From: Saprolegnia diclina VS20
Lineage: Eukaryota > Oomycota > Saprolegniomycetes > Saprolegniales > Saprolegniaceae
Assembly: GCF_000281045.1 (NCBI RefSeq)
Contig: NW_008246214.1
Location: forward strand, 39,754 to 63,543
Direction: 5' to 3'
DNA length: 23,790 nt
Below are positions 1-8,786 of the stretch, piece after piece (position 1 is the stretch's first letter; each line of letters starts with the position of its first letter). A model generated the notes under the pieces. That model saw nothing but the letters and a program-made list of their open reading frames with translations, was not told where the DNA came from and searched no databases. The position numbers were made by a program, and so were the translations under genes.

Positions 1-203
1 TGACGAAGTTCGCGTCCAAGACTCCAAGACTGCATGCATCAGGAAGAAGTGACACGCGCAGTTGAAAATTCGAGTGTCAAATCTTGGCTGCCGAGAGCGG
101 ATGAAGAACGTGGCGTCACGACCGAGCAGAGTTGGGTTTTTGCCTGCCGCCGCTTGACTCGTCCAACAAATACTGACTCGTTACTTTATATCATCATGGT
201 CTA

Positions 204-1586
204 CTACGTCATGTCTGTGTCGTCCATTTCATCGTCCGTCGACTGTCTCGCCAGTCGGCCTCGGTAGCTATTGCCGTATTTTCCTTCGCTGTGGGTCATG
301 CACATGCCGTTGCGCTGCGCCCACTTAAGGCACCCGCTTGGATGACCGCAGCGACGACCACCGCCTATCGATATAGATTCAGCGTGCGTGTTCCTAGAGC
401 CACTGCAATGTACCATGGGACCGGCAGTAGCCGTCGCCTTGGCTCGACTTGGTACAGCCTTCGATGCGGCAACGGACGCCGCCACCGTGGGCTTTGCACA
501 TCCCGCGAGATTGGGCAGCCTTTGTACAGCCTTCGACTGTACAGCGTTTCCCGCCGCCGTGCGCGATACAAAGGCTACTGCTCTGACTCGCTCGCGTGCA
601 CCTAGCAAATGCGTGAGCCCCTTGTCGCATTAGCACGAGCAAACATACCCTTCGACAGAGCATCGGCGGCCACCACCGTGCGCCTTGCAAAGACCCTTGG
701 AGCGAGAGAGGTTACTGCAGCCTTCGACCGAGCAGTTCTTCCGACGGTACTGCTTGGCGCCGCTGCCGTGCTCGTGCTTGACGGCGCCGCCACTGGATGA
801 GTCCGAGTCGTAGCTCTTGCCGCCACCCGACGAGTACCCGCCGTTGGCCGTCGCGAGCTCGATAAAGTCGCCGTACGCGTGGTTGGTGGTTGGTTCGGAC
901 TTGATAAAGACATCATGGCGCGAATTCGCCCGCGGCAGCGACGAAGACGACGACGACATGGACGAAACCGATGACGCGGCGGAGTACTTGCGGGCGCTCT
1001 CCTTGGTGCGCATGCCGTGGCTCACCAAGTCTCTGCACAACGTGTTGATCTCGTCTGCGACCCGGTAGTCGTTGCCACTCATCTGTTGCGACGGTGGCTG
1101 CGGTTGCTGGTAGTTGATGCCACCGCTCGTCTTGCGCAAGTAGTCAAACGGGGACGGCAAGAGCGCTTCCTGCAGCTGCTGGAGATCCTCCATTTTTTCG
1201 ACAGGCGTCGGGCGGTCTTTCGCAAAGTCGTACGGCGATGGGTACTTGATATCGGGCGTCGGTGTTGGGAACCGCGCCTCGGGCGTCGGCGTGCACAGAA
1301 GCTCGTCAACGCGGTCTGGCGCCGACACCACGTACGGATGCATGGGAGGAAGCAGCGGCGGCGGTGCGCCATCATAGTACCGCGGTTGTTGCTGCTGCTG
1401 TTGCTGCTGCTCGTAGGCGCGCTGGTCGTAGGTCGTGGTGCGCGAGTCGTAGCCGTAGTAGCTCGACGGCGGAGGCGGGTACGCGTTCCTGCTCGGCGGC
1501 GGCTCGGGCTGCTTCTTCTTCCCGAGCACGGAGAGGAACGAGAGCGACTTGGACACCTTGTCCTTGAAGCTCAGATCGCTGCTCAT
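204..1586 (-). CDS. WRKY19-like Cys/His-repeat protein, 3 exons, 428 aa
   Basis: Exons (minus strand) 1586-649, 601-414 and 364-204; the sum is 429 codons including TAG-type stop. The two introns are 47 and 49 nt, both GT..AG, and splicing restores an unbroken run of five repeats of the form C-x4-C-x7-G-x-C-x2-H-G-G-G, from about residue 282 to near the C-terminus. Tandem repeats of this type are common in oomycete proteins named 'WRKY transcription factor 19-like'; they look metal-binding, and a nuclear DNA-binding role is inferred, not shown. The N-terminal two thirds is low complexity: a KKKQPEPPPS stretch, Pro/Tyr-rich sequence, eight glutamines, then Ser-rich tracts. The C-terminus is acidic (DDEMDDTDMT). 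The start chosen is the ATG giving MSSDLSFKDK; the frame is open further upstream to 1766 but that part looks like leader. A true WRKYGQK core is absent, so the family name is only by custom. Confidence 0.8.
1386..1409 (-). repeat. CAG/CAA polyglutamine tract
   Basis: Eight consecutive Gln codons (mix of CAG and CAA on the minus strand) inside the low-complexity half of the Cys/His-repeat protein. The interrupted codon pattern suggests it is fairly stable, but copy number could vary between strains. Confidence 0.85.
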
Positions 1587-2338
1587 CGGGTCCGCAGCAG
1601 TCAGTAAGCCGCGGCTTCGTTTTTGTCGAAATAGAGCAATCGCAAATAGCCAATCAGACGCGGTCGAAACCAACGAATAGCCAGGCGCACGAACTTCGAA
1701 GTCGAAGTCAACGTGGCAACTACGTTCTTTTTGGGAGCCGGCGCGAAGGCGATTTTTATTCGGCAAGCGATATATTTAGTGCGGTGCCGAGGACCAGATC
1801 GAACTAGCTCCAAATTCCGAGTCGAACCACCCGACAGTCCGGTGTCGAGTCTCTACGGCTTTTGATGCCAGATTTCGTCGTTCTGGAAGTTCTGGAGCAA
1901 GGATATCAAGACTGGTGTCTCTCGCCGTAGAAGTGGCCTCGCTCAGATCGCAGAAGGGGCTCGCCATTGTGTTGACGTTCCTTGCATTGGACTAGAGTAG
2001 TAGTACCATCAGCAACCATCGCTATTGGGGCAGCGTGCTCGGTCACCACGAGGATGGTGATGCGTCGCTTCTCGTCTATGCTGCCACCACATCTGGCTGC
2101 ACCACAATTTTGGACGTTGCCCAAAACGCAAGCAGTTCCAAAAACCACCGACCGCAATCACACCGAGTGCTGCGCCTTGGTCGACTCGTTGATGTTACAT
2201 GTAAGATCGACGGACATTGTGTTCAGGCTCTGCCCTACCCCTAAGCGGCCAACAGATTGCGTGACGCTTCCCTCGGCCAGTTTCCATGTCGAGATACCAG
2301 TGTATGAATGTTTTTCTGTACACACAAGCTTTGACGAG
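1587..2338. other. Intergenic: CFAP52 3' flank and repeat-protein promoter
   Basis: No convincing gene. Small open frames exist on both strands but none resembles a known family or continues across plausible introns. On the right it must hold the 3' end of CFAP52, on the left the promoter of the Cys/His-repeat gene. Confidence 0.6.
1650..1657 (+). promoter_or_regulatory. CCAAT box (CCAATCAG)
   Basis: CCAATCAG lies 64 bp upstream of the minus-strand start at 1586, in inverted orientation to the gene. The same octamer occurs upstream of two other starts in this window. NF-Y binding to CCAAT is established in eukaryotes; use here is inferred. Confidence 0.4.
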
Positions 2339-4539
2339 CTACTCGTTAGCGTCGTCCGTGACGTGGTTGAGGAGCGGTCCCATCTCCCAAATCATGATCG
2401 CTCCTTCGCTACCGACGGTCACAATGTGCTGGCGCTCGGGGCTGATCTTGACGGCGTTGATCGCTTCCGAGTGCCCTTTTCCGACCGCAATCGGCTCGCC
2501 GTTGTCATAGTGCCACACTTTGAGAGTGCTATCGCGACCACCCGTCACAAAGATGTTGCCACTCCTACCACCAACTTGGCATCAGCAAGCCTCGTTCGAA
2601 CGAGATTACCGTTCAATGTCGAGGGCGAGCATCTCGCCGTCGGCCGCCTCTTCGAGGATGCGGATGGCTTCGCCGTCGTACGAGTCGTAGTACGTGATGC
2701 GGCGGTCCGAGCCGCATGTAAGCAGCTGGGACTCGTCCGGGTGGTACAAGATGCGCCGGAAGACGGTCGAGGCAAACATGGCTTGCACGCGCGTGTAGTT
2801 TTCGAGGTTCCACGAGATGCACGAGCTATCGCGTCCATGAGAAGATGCACGATCCAGTCCTTCTACCCATCCGAGGACGCGCTGACGCAGGACGAGTTGT
2901 CGCGCACAATTTGGATGCTGTTGACGGGGCCGCGGTGCTCCTACTCGCGATATGGCGTACTTTCAAACGATCTCGAGCACCTTCATGGACGCCTCCATCG
3001 TTTGACGCGACGGTGTGATGCGCCAGACACGCACTCGGCCATCCTTGCCACCCGTGATGAGTCGCCACTCGCGCTCTTGCTCCGTGTCGTGACACACCGC
3101 GATGGCGGTCACACTTTCGTTGTGCGCGTCTTGAATAACAAACTTGAGTTTGCCCGACTCGGGGTAGAAGGCGCGGACCTTGCCGTCGTCCCAGCCGCTC
3201 ACGATGACCGACCCGTCCGACGTCAGATCGATGCAGTTGCACACGAGGTTGGGTACTTGGATGCGCAGGATCTCCTGGGCGCGGCGCGCGTTCCAGATGC
3301 GGATGTCGGTCTTGGAGCACGTCACAAAGAGGTTTGAGTTCATCTCGTGGCTCTTGAGCGACGACTTGGGAAACACAATGTCGTTGATGCCGCCATAGTG
3401 GCACGTCGCGCGCAGGTCGACGCGGATACCGAGGCCGTCGGTGTTTGTGACAGCGACCGTGTACATGTTGCTTTGGTTTGTACCAGCGTACAGCACCCCA
3501 TGAGGTCCTTCCGAGAGGCTCGTGATGCCGCCAAGTAGCTTCTCAATCACGGTCGTAACGATGGGAGTCGACTTGATTGGTTCGCTGATACCACCCGTGG
3601 GCAAAATGGCGAGGCTGCCGTCGCCGGCGCCGAGGAGCAAGTACCGATGTCCGTGGTCTTCGTATACGACGACGGTGTTGATACCTTGGCTAAACCTCTC
3701 CTTCGTCGTGCGGTTGTACCGGGGCTTTTGAGCGCCAACCGGAGGAAACGCGCAGTTGGGCTTGGTCAGGTCGCAGTCCAAGATCACCTCAAGGAGGTCA
3801 CCAGTCTTCGTGCCGCAGTACGCGATCTTGTCGTCCGACGAGAGTGCGATCGTCGAGATGATGCGCTTGAGATTCCCGAGATTCGCGCGCAGTGGGTGGA
3901 ATTTGCGGTACTTGTGGTCGATGCGCCAGACATTGATCGAGTAGTTGCCGCCGGTCACGAGGAGGTCGTTGTTGGCACCTTGGCGAAATGCGGTCACGAC
4001 CAGCGTCGAGTCGTCGCCCGCAGGCGTCCCGCACACCGGCTCGCCTGTCTTCATGCTCCAGCACACGAGAGCGTTGTCGTCTTGGCCGCCCACAGTGTAC
4101 AAACTTGTGTCCTGGGACGAGAAAGCCATGTCCTGTACCTTGCCCATGTGCAAAACGAGGCGGTAGATGACCTTGTCACTTTGGTTCGCCTTCTCGGCCA
4201 TGGCCGCGATCGCACCGCGGAGGTCCCAGACCAGCACGGGCGCCTTGTTCCCGCGGCTCTTGCTCTGCTGGCCGGACGCGAGCTTGGCGCCGTCGTTCGA
4301 GATGGCTAGACACGTGATAATGTCGGTGTGCCCATGCAAAAAGCCCTGCGCGCTCGAGCGCAGATCCTTGATCACGACCGTGAGCCCGAGCGAGTAGATG
4401 AGGTACTGCCCGTCCTTGGTGTAGATGACCGTGTTGTTGTACGAGCCTACGCTGGGTCATGAGCTCCGTGCGACTGCTGCTGCTGCGTACCATTGTAGCC
4501 GATGACCTTGAAGAGCTTGAGCTCCGCGACCTCCGCCAT
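2339..4539 (-). CDS. CFAP52: CFAP52 (WDR16) WD40 axonemal protein, 5 exons, 676 aa
   Basis: Exons (minus) 4539-4491, 4446-2981, 2940-2867, 2825-2610, 2564-2339; introns of 44, 40, 41 and 45 nt; 677 codons with stop. The protein follows animal CFAP52 from end to end: N-terminal VIGYNG, FLHGHTDIITCLAIS, the WD blocks with CATCHY-like TCHYGGINDIVFP, IRIWNARRAQEILRI, WDDGKVRAF, then FASTVFRRILYHPDES and a C-terminal VTVGSEGAIMIWEM. Length is a little above the ~620 aa usual in animals. CFAP52 is a microtubule inner protein of motile cilia and flagella, so its presence implies a zoospore-type stage. The 40-nt intron uses a GTGCTC donor, chosen because it restores MKEHRGPV as in the family; a later GT would leave only 28 nt. 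Start is 192 bp from the divergent NAXE start. Confidence 0.93.
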
Positions 4540-4730
4540 CTCCGATCCGTCGCTCCGAAAACGACCTTTGGCCCGTTTTGAAGTCGGTTATTTCCCGCAC
4601 GCGTGATTTCCTACCCGATCGGTTTCTTCCGCATAACTGTCGTTTAGTAATATTCGCGACCGGAAGATGTCGGCTATGTGTTGCACAATGGGGTTATGCA
4701 CTGGACGATTTTCCTTTTGATTTGACAGCG
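4540..4730. promoter_or_regulatory. Divergent promoter region, CFAP52 / NAXE
   Basis: The two ATGs are only 191 bp apart on opposite strands, so both genes must share this DNA for initiation. I looked for an RFX X-box, expected for cilium genes in animals, and did not find one. Confidence 0.6.
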
Positions 4731-5825
4731 ATGGCGGCAGCACGACCGACGACGGCCTCAGCCCTGCGGGTAGGACGACCATGCTCCGCTTCTGGCTCAA
4801 GCGCTGGCGCTAGTACATCAATCAGGCCCAAGCGCAGCGAATCGATGAGGAGCTGATGTCGACATACGCCTTTTCGATCGACCAGCTCATGGAGCTTGCG
4901 GGCCTCAGCGTCGCTGCGGTTGTCGAGCACGAGTTCCAGCAGGCACGCGAGACGCCGGTGCTCGTCGTCGCCGGTCCTGGCAACAACGGGTACCAGTCCA
5001 TAGCGTGGGAATGTCAGGCATATCCTCATGCCGGTAAGTAGCGGAGACGCCTTGGTAGCGGCTCGCCACCTCAAGGTACACTTGCGCCCATGGCCCTGGT
5101 GTGCTATTACTGTCCCCGTAGCACTTTGGTTTTGCGCCAGAGATCTTATACCCAAAAACGCCCAAGAACCCACTCTATAAGGTCCGATATTGGACCGCGC
5201 TGTCGGTATCCATGCCTCGCGCGCAATAGCGCCTGGTCCAACAGTGCCAAGACCTCGATATTCCATTTCTGCAAGATCTCTCCAAGTATGCACCGAAGGC
5301 CGCCTCGTATTTGACAAAAATCTTATTGCTAGGGAAACCATCGACGCGCGTTACGGGTGCGTCCTCGATGGCATCTTTGGCTTTAGCTTTCAGGTCTGTT
5401 TACTGCCTTGTTCGCTGCGTCTAACGCCAAGCGAAAGGGCGAGATACGCGCACCATTCGATGACGTGATCAAAACCCTCCGATCGACGACAAAACCCATC
5501 GTATCGATCGACATTCCGTCGGGCTGGGACGTCGAGAAAGGTACAAATTATTTGTGAACGCTCGACTGCTTACATAGCGCAGGAAACGTTTCGGGCTGCG
5601 GCTTGACACCTTCTGTGCTCATCTCCCTCACAGCCCCCAAGCTCTGCGCACAGCTTCTCTCGCCATCTACCACGACCCACTACGTTGGCGGTCGCTTTGT
5701 GCCACGGTATATGGTTACTTTGGTGCCAAGGACTAAGCCTTCTCTCCAGAGTTCTTGCCGAAAAGTATCTGCTTGCGATGCCGAAGTATGTTGGTGCTCA
5801 ACAGTTCGCCCGCTGGGAGCCATAA
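4731..5825 (+). CDS. NAXE: NAD(P)H-hydrate epimerase, 9 exons, 242 aa
   Basis: Exons 4731-4769, 4814-4989, 5042-5075, 5122-5181, 5230-5285, 5333-5393, 5438-5540, 5583-5706, 5750-5825; 243 codons with stop; eight introns of 42-52 nt. The spliced product is a single YjeF N-terminal domain: [20 protein letters not shown], the glycine-rich [67 protein letters not shown] and VGGRFVP, all in family order. The enzyme epimerises the R and S forms of damaged NAD(P)H hydrate so that the dehydratase can repair it. No separate dehydratase domain is fused. The short N-terminal exon ([12 protein letters not shown]) is Ala/Arg rich and might act as a weak organelle signal; that is a guess. One donor (GTCCGA, 5182) is atypical, but splicing there restores the family alignment. 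Confidence 0.9.
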
Positions 5826-6005
5826 TTCGCCATTCTCGAACTGACGAGCACGCAGCTTTAAGCGATCTATCGGGTTAAGCAAATGTTGCAGATTGTTTAG
5901 CGGCGTGCAAACCAGATCCCAACAGCTTTTTCTTTTCTCCGCACTCTTAGTTCATTCATTCCCTGTAGATTGATTAAAGCATGCATTGATTGTGTAGAGA
6001 CTTGA
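5826..6005. other. Convergent 3' ends
   Basis: The plus-strand NAXE gene and the minus-strand membrane-protein gene end 180 bp apart, stop to stop. No gene is visible between them. Confidence 0.6.
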
Positions 6006-7250
6006 CTAGGCGTTGAGCGGGTCTTTCTTGAGGTCGTAAGCGATTTGCGGCGCATAGTTCCAAAAGAGTGCGTTGGCATTCTTGTAAAACTGGTTGCCCA
6101 AGTAGTTGGTGCCGGTGATGCACCACACTGGATATATGTGACGCCAATCCTCCACGTAATTGGATAGTACGTACTTGGGTGCTCGAGCGCAAAGCCGAAT
6201 TGGAGGTTCACCTCAACGTACCCCGTCATGATATGGAACGGGTTGTACAAGTACAGGGGGACACGGAAGAGACCGCGCTTGGCTGTAGTGCTGCGAACGA
6301 GCTTGTTCTCGACGTTGTGGATCGAGTTGGTCAAGTTGACGATCGACATGACTTGGATGCCGACGACAACGTCATCCTTCTTTTCCGGCAACGGGTAGTT
6401 GGCCGAGAAGTAGTCGTTGCGAATCTCTTCGCGCGTCGATCTGTCGACCACCGACCATGTGACGCTCTTTACGATCGACGACACAATGGTCGCATCTAAA
6501 GCGGACAAGTTGTCTCCAGCGGCATATTTCAAACGTACCTGTCATGGGCATGGCCTCAGTCCACTGGTTCGTGAACGTTTCTTTGAGCGGGAAGAGGAAG
6601 GGGTTGACGACAAAGACGTACTTGAGAAGCGGTACGACGAGGCACACGCACGGAAAGACCAGCGCAAGCTTCCAAACACCTTGGCGGTGCACTTCACCGA
6701 GCACGACAACGACAATGTCGTTCCAAGACCAATGGCCGAGGCGCCGGTGGTCCTTGAGCACCGTCATGTTGCGGCAAAAGTGGCGAATGTTGCACGTGAT
6801 AAAGCCGTAGAGAATGCTACCCGGTAGCGCGATCACGACCAAGCTCATAGTGAGATAGAGGGCAGTAAGCAGCAACAGCGGCAGCGTCAAGAGGAAGAGC
6901 ACGAGCGACGTGAGCTGGAAGCCGCAGTGGCGCGAAATTCGCATCGTCGGCGCTGGTAGACACGCGAGGTAGAGACGGAGGAGGGTGAACACTGGCAGCA
7001 AGTACACGAAAAAGACCAAGTACAGCGGAACACCCAGCGGCGCAATGAGAATGCAGAGCAGGATGCCAAAGGCATCGGCGAGCGAAAAGCTGGGCACAAC
7101 GAGGTCGCCGTTCGAGCGTTCGTTGGTGGCGTTGGCTTCCAAGATGCCATTGCCGTACAACGGCGCATTGTTCCAAGGCCCGCCGGCATGAAGCGTCTTG
7201 GACGATGGTGATGGCACTTCTCCAGCGACCTGCAGTGCTGTTGTCGTCAT
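6006..7250 (-). CDS. Multipass membrane protein, unknown family, 3 exons, 384 aa
   Basis: Exons (minus) 7250-6539, 6495-6175, 6127-6006; introns 43 and 47 nt; 385 codons with stop. I do not recognise the family. An N-terminal polar segment of about 58 residues is followed by hydrophobic stretches at about 61-97, 112-150 and 195-216, each long enough for one or two membrane spans. The C-terminal part is soluble-looking, with ATIVSSIVKSVTWSVVD, VGIQVMSIVNLTNSIHNVE and LYLYNPFHIMTGYVEV, and ends NALFWNYAPQIAYDL-KKDPLNA after the last splice. The start at 7250 is the only ATG in the open frame; the frame continues upstream without one. The second acceptor was picked because it joins the two coherent halves (ITGTNYLGNQFYKN). 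It could be a transporter-associated or lipid-related protein, but nothing in it decides this. Confidence 0.72.
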
Positions 7251-7332
7251 CGAATATTTTGCAACTGACGTCGGTGCTGAAGAATCGAACCAACAACAGG
7301 CATTATTTTTAGATGCGACCGGCTTCTCCGAC

Positions 7333-8628
7333 CTACCGGATCTGTCCAACGTCCAGCATTGACGAGGAGGGTGTTGGCTTGCGCCGTTGCGTCGATCCAA
7401 ATTTTAGCCGCGGGCGTCCATCCCAGAGCTGGACGACCTCGTGGGCCCCAGAAGTGACGAGCAAACCACCCGTCGGGGACTGCGCCAAATTGAGCACGCG
7501 CACCGCGTCGCCAACGTACTTGGCCGTGGGGGACATGGACGCCGCACTGTACGCGACGACATCGCTGCCTTGCGACGCCAAGAGCTCGTCGTGGGCGTGG
7601 TGCTGCGGCAGCGACCAGAGAAGCCCCGTAACCTGTGCGCCAGCATCGGTCGACCGCAAGAGCGTGCACGCGTCAACCGAGACTCGCCACTGCTTGATCG
7701 TACGATCACTGCGTCCGCCGCCCGTCGCTAGCATAGCACTCGGTCCAAGCGGCCGCCAAGCGAGCGCCTTGACTGCTGCACAATGATCGCGGATCGTATG
7801 TAGCGGAAATTGGCGCCGGCTGTTGAAGTCCTTCTTCCAGACACACACGAGATGGTCGCTGGCGCCGGAAGCCAAATACGTGCCATCGCTCGACCACTGA
7901 AGCCCACACACCTCGCCAAAATGGCCCCCGAGCGTCGCCAACGGCCGGCAGCGGTCCATGCGCGTATCGTGGTGGATAATCTTCGAGTCCATCGACCCCG
8001 ACGTGAGGATGGATTCGTCAGTGGCGAGCGACCCAACACGGAAGTTGTGGCTGCGATACCGGACTTTGATGCGCTCAGCGGCCACGTCCCAGATCTCGGT
8101 ATGGCCTCGAGACGTGCCAATCGCGAGGTCGCCGGGCGGAAGGTGCAAGAGAGAGGTTGCGGCGACGATGTCGCCTCGAAGCGTCGTGAGCTCCGAGATC
8201 GAGTTGGTGCGTGTGTTGTAGAGGTACACGGCGGGCCCGAGCGCGACTGCAAACGTGTCTGAGCTGACCCACGTCAACGCATTGGTGTAGTAGTCGTCGA
8301 GCAGGTTGGGTGCGTCGAGGCTCTTCTTTGGGTGGTAGATGACAGGCGACGACGGCAAGGACGCGGATGGATCGCCCAATGCGCGCGGGAGCCGCCAGGG
8401 GCTCAAGCCCTTGTTGCGCTTCCGGAACTCGATGATGGGGACCGTGGCGACCGAGTACTCGTCGAGGACGGCCTTCCCCAGCGCTGCATGGAACGGCGTC
8501 GTATGGCCCGAGAGGTCATCTTCGAGGTTCAAGGCCGAGATCTCCATGTTGGTCGCTCCTCGGTCCGGGATGAAGCGGTCGTAGACCTTGCGCTTCCGCG
8601 TCGTCGCCCGTCCTCCCGTCGGTCGCAT
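7333..8628 (-). CDS. Cdc20/Cdh1-family APC/C activator, 431 aa, intronless
   Basis: A single-exon WD40 protein. The N-terminus carries a C-box, DRFIPDR at residues 17-23, followed by a Cdc20-like NMEIS; then SLDAPNLLDDYYTN, the conserved entry to the propeller. Propeller blades include GGHFGEVCGLQWSSDGTYLA and WRPLGPSAMLATGGGRSDR, typical of the family. The last residues are I-R, the tail with which activators dock on the APC/C. These proteins bring substrates to the anaphase-promoting complex at mitosis and in G1. The C-box context favours Cdc20, and I see no KEN box; choosing between Cdc20 and Cdh1 needs a tree. The last blades are divergent (VVAYSAASMSPTAKY). The start is the first ATG; the codon before it is GTG. 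It is the only clear gene of this size here, besides the DEP and pirin genes, without introns. Confidence 0.88.
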   Translation of the reverse strand: MRPTGGRATTRKRKVYDRFIPDRGATNMEISALNLEDDLSGHTTPFHAALGKAVLDEYSVATVPIIEFRKRNKGLSPWRLPRALGDPSASLPSSPVIYHPKKSLDAPNLLDDYYTNALTWVSSDTFAVALGPAVYLYNTRTNSISELTTLRGDIVAATSLLHLPPGDLAIGTSRGHTEIWDVAAERIKVRYRSHNFRVGSLATDESILTSGSMDSKIIHHDTRMDRCRPLATLGGHFGEVCGLQWSSDGTYLASGASDHLVCVWKKDFNSRRQFPLHTIRDHCAAVKALAWRPLGPSAMLATGGGRSDRTIKQWRVSVDACTLLRSTDAGAQVTGLLWSLPQHHAHDELLASQGSDVVAYSAASMSPTAKYVGDAVRVLNLAQSPTGGLLVTSGAHEVVQLWDGRPRLKFGSTQRRKPTPSSSMLDVGQIR

Positions 8629-8630
8629 CA

Positions 8631-8639
8631 CGCGCCAAA
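8631..8639 (-). promoter_or_regulatory. E2F-like site TTTGGCGCG
   Basis: On the minus strand TTTGGCGCG ends two bases before the ATG of the Cdc20/Cdh1 gene. It fits the E2F/DP consensus TTTSSCGC. Its place next to a cell-cycle gene is suggestive, but it lies within the expected 5' leader and could be chance. Confidence 0.3.
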
Positions 8640-8647
8640 GTCTCCAC

Positions 8648-8699
8648 CGACGGTTTTATTTTCCTGTTTTTTGAAACCGTCGATTGAGAACGACGGTTT
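8648..8699. repeat. Three copies of CGACGGTTT, two forming a hairpin
   Basis: CGACGGTTT at 8648-8656 and 8691-8699 on the plus strand, and its reverse complement AAACCGTCG at 8674-8682. The last two form a 9-bp stem with an 8-nt loop. The element lies in the 158-bp gap between the DEP gene stop and the Cdc20/Cdh1 start. AACCGTC resembles a MYB-type site; function not known. Confidence 0.55.
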
Positions 8700-8786
8700 A
8701 TTTGACTTCCAAAAAGAGCGAAAATGCGTTGATTTACGTTGGGCAACCAAGCAAGCGGTGCGTTTAAATATCCAGTGGTCGTCGTC

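Noticed and set aside
394-413. 20-nt intron in the Cys/His-repeat gene
   Set aside because: GT..AG is present but the length is too small and the phase is wrong; the 49-nt intron ending at 365 restores the repeat exactly.
1982-3337. 451-residue plus-strand frame opposite CFAP52
   Set aside because: It lies antisense to a well supported gene and has no family resemblance; a shadow of biased codon use.
4540-4730. RFX X-box in the CFAP52 promoter
   Set aside because: Searched for by eye; no GTNRCC..RGYAAC arrangement found.
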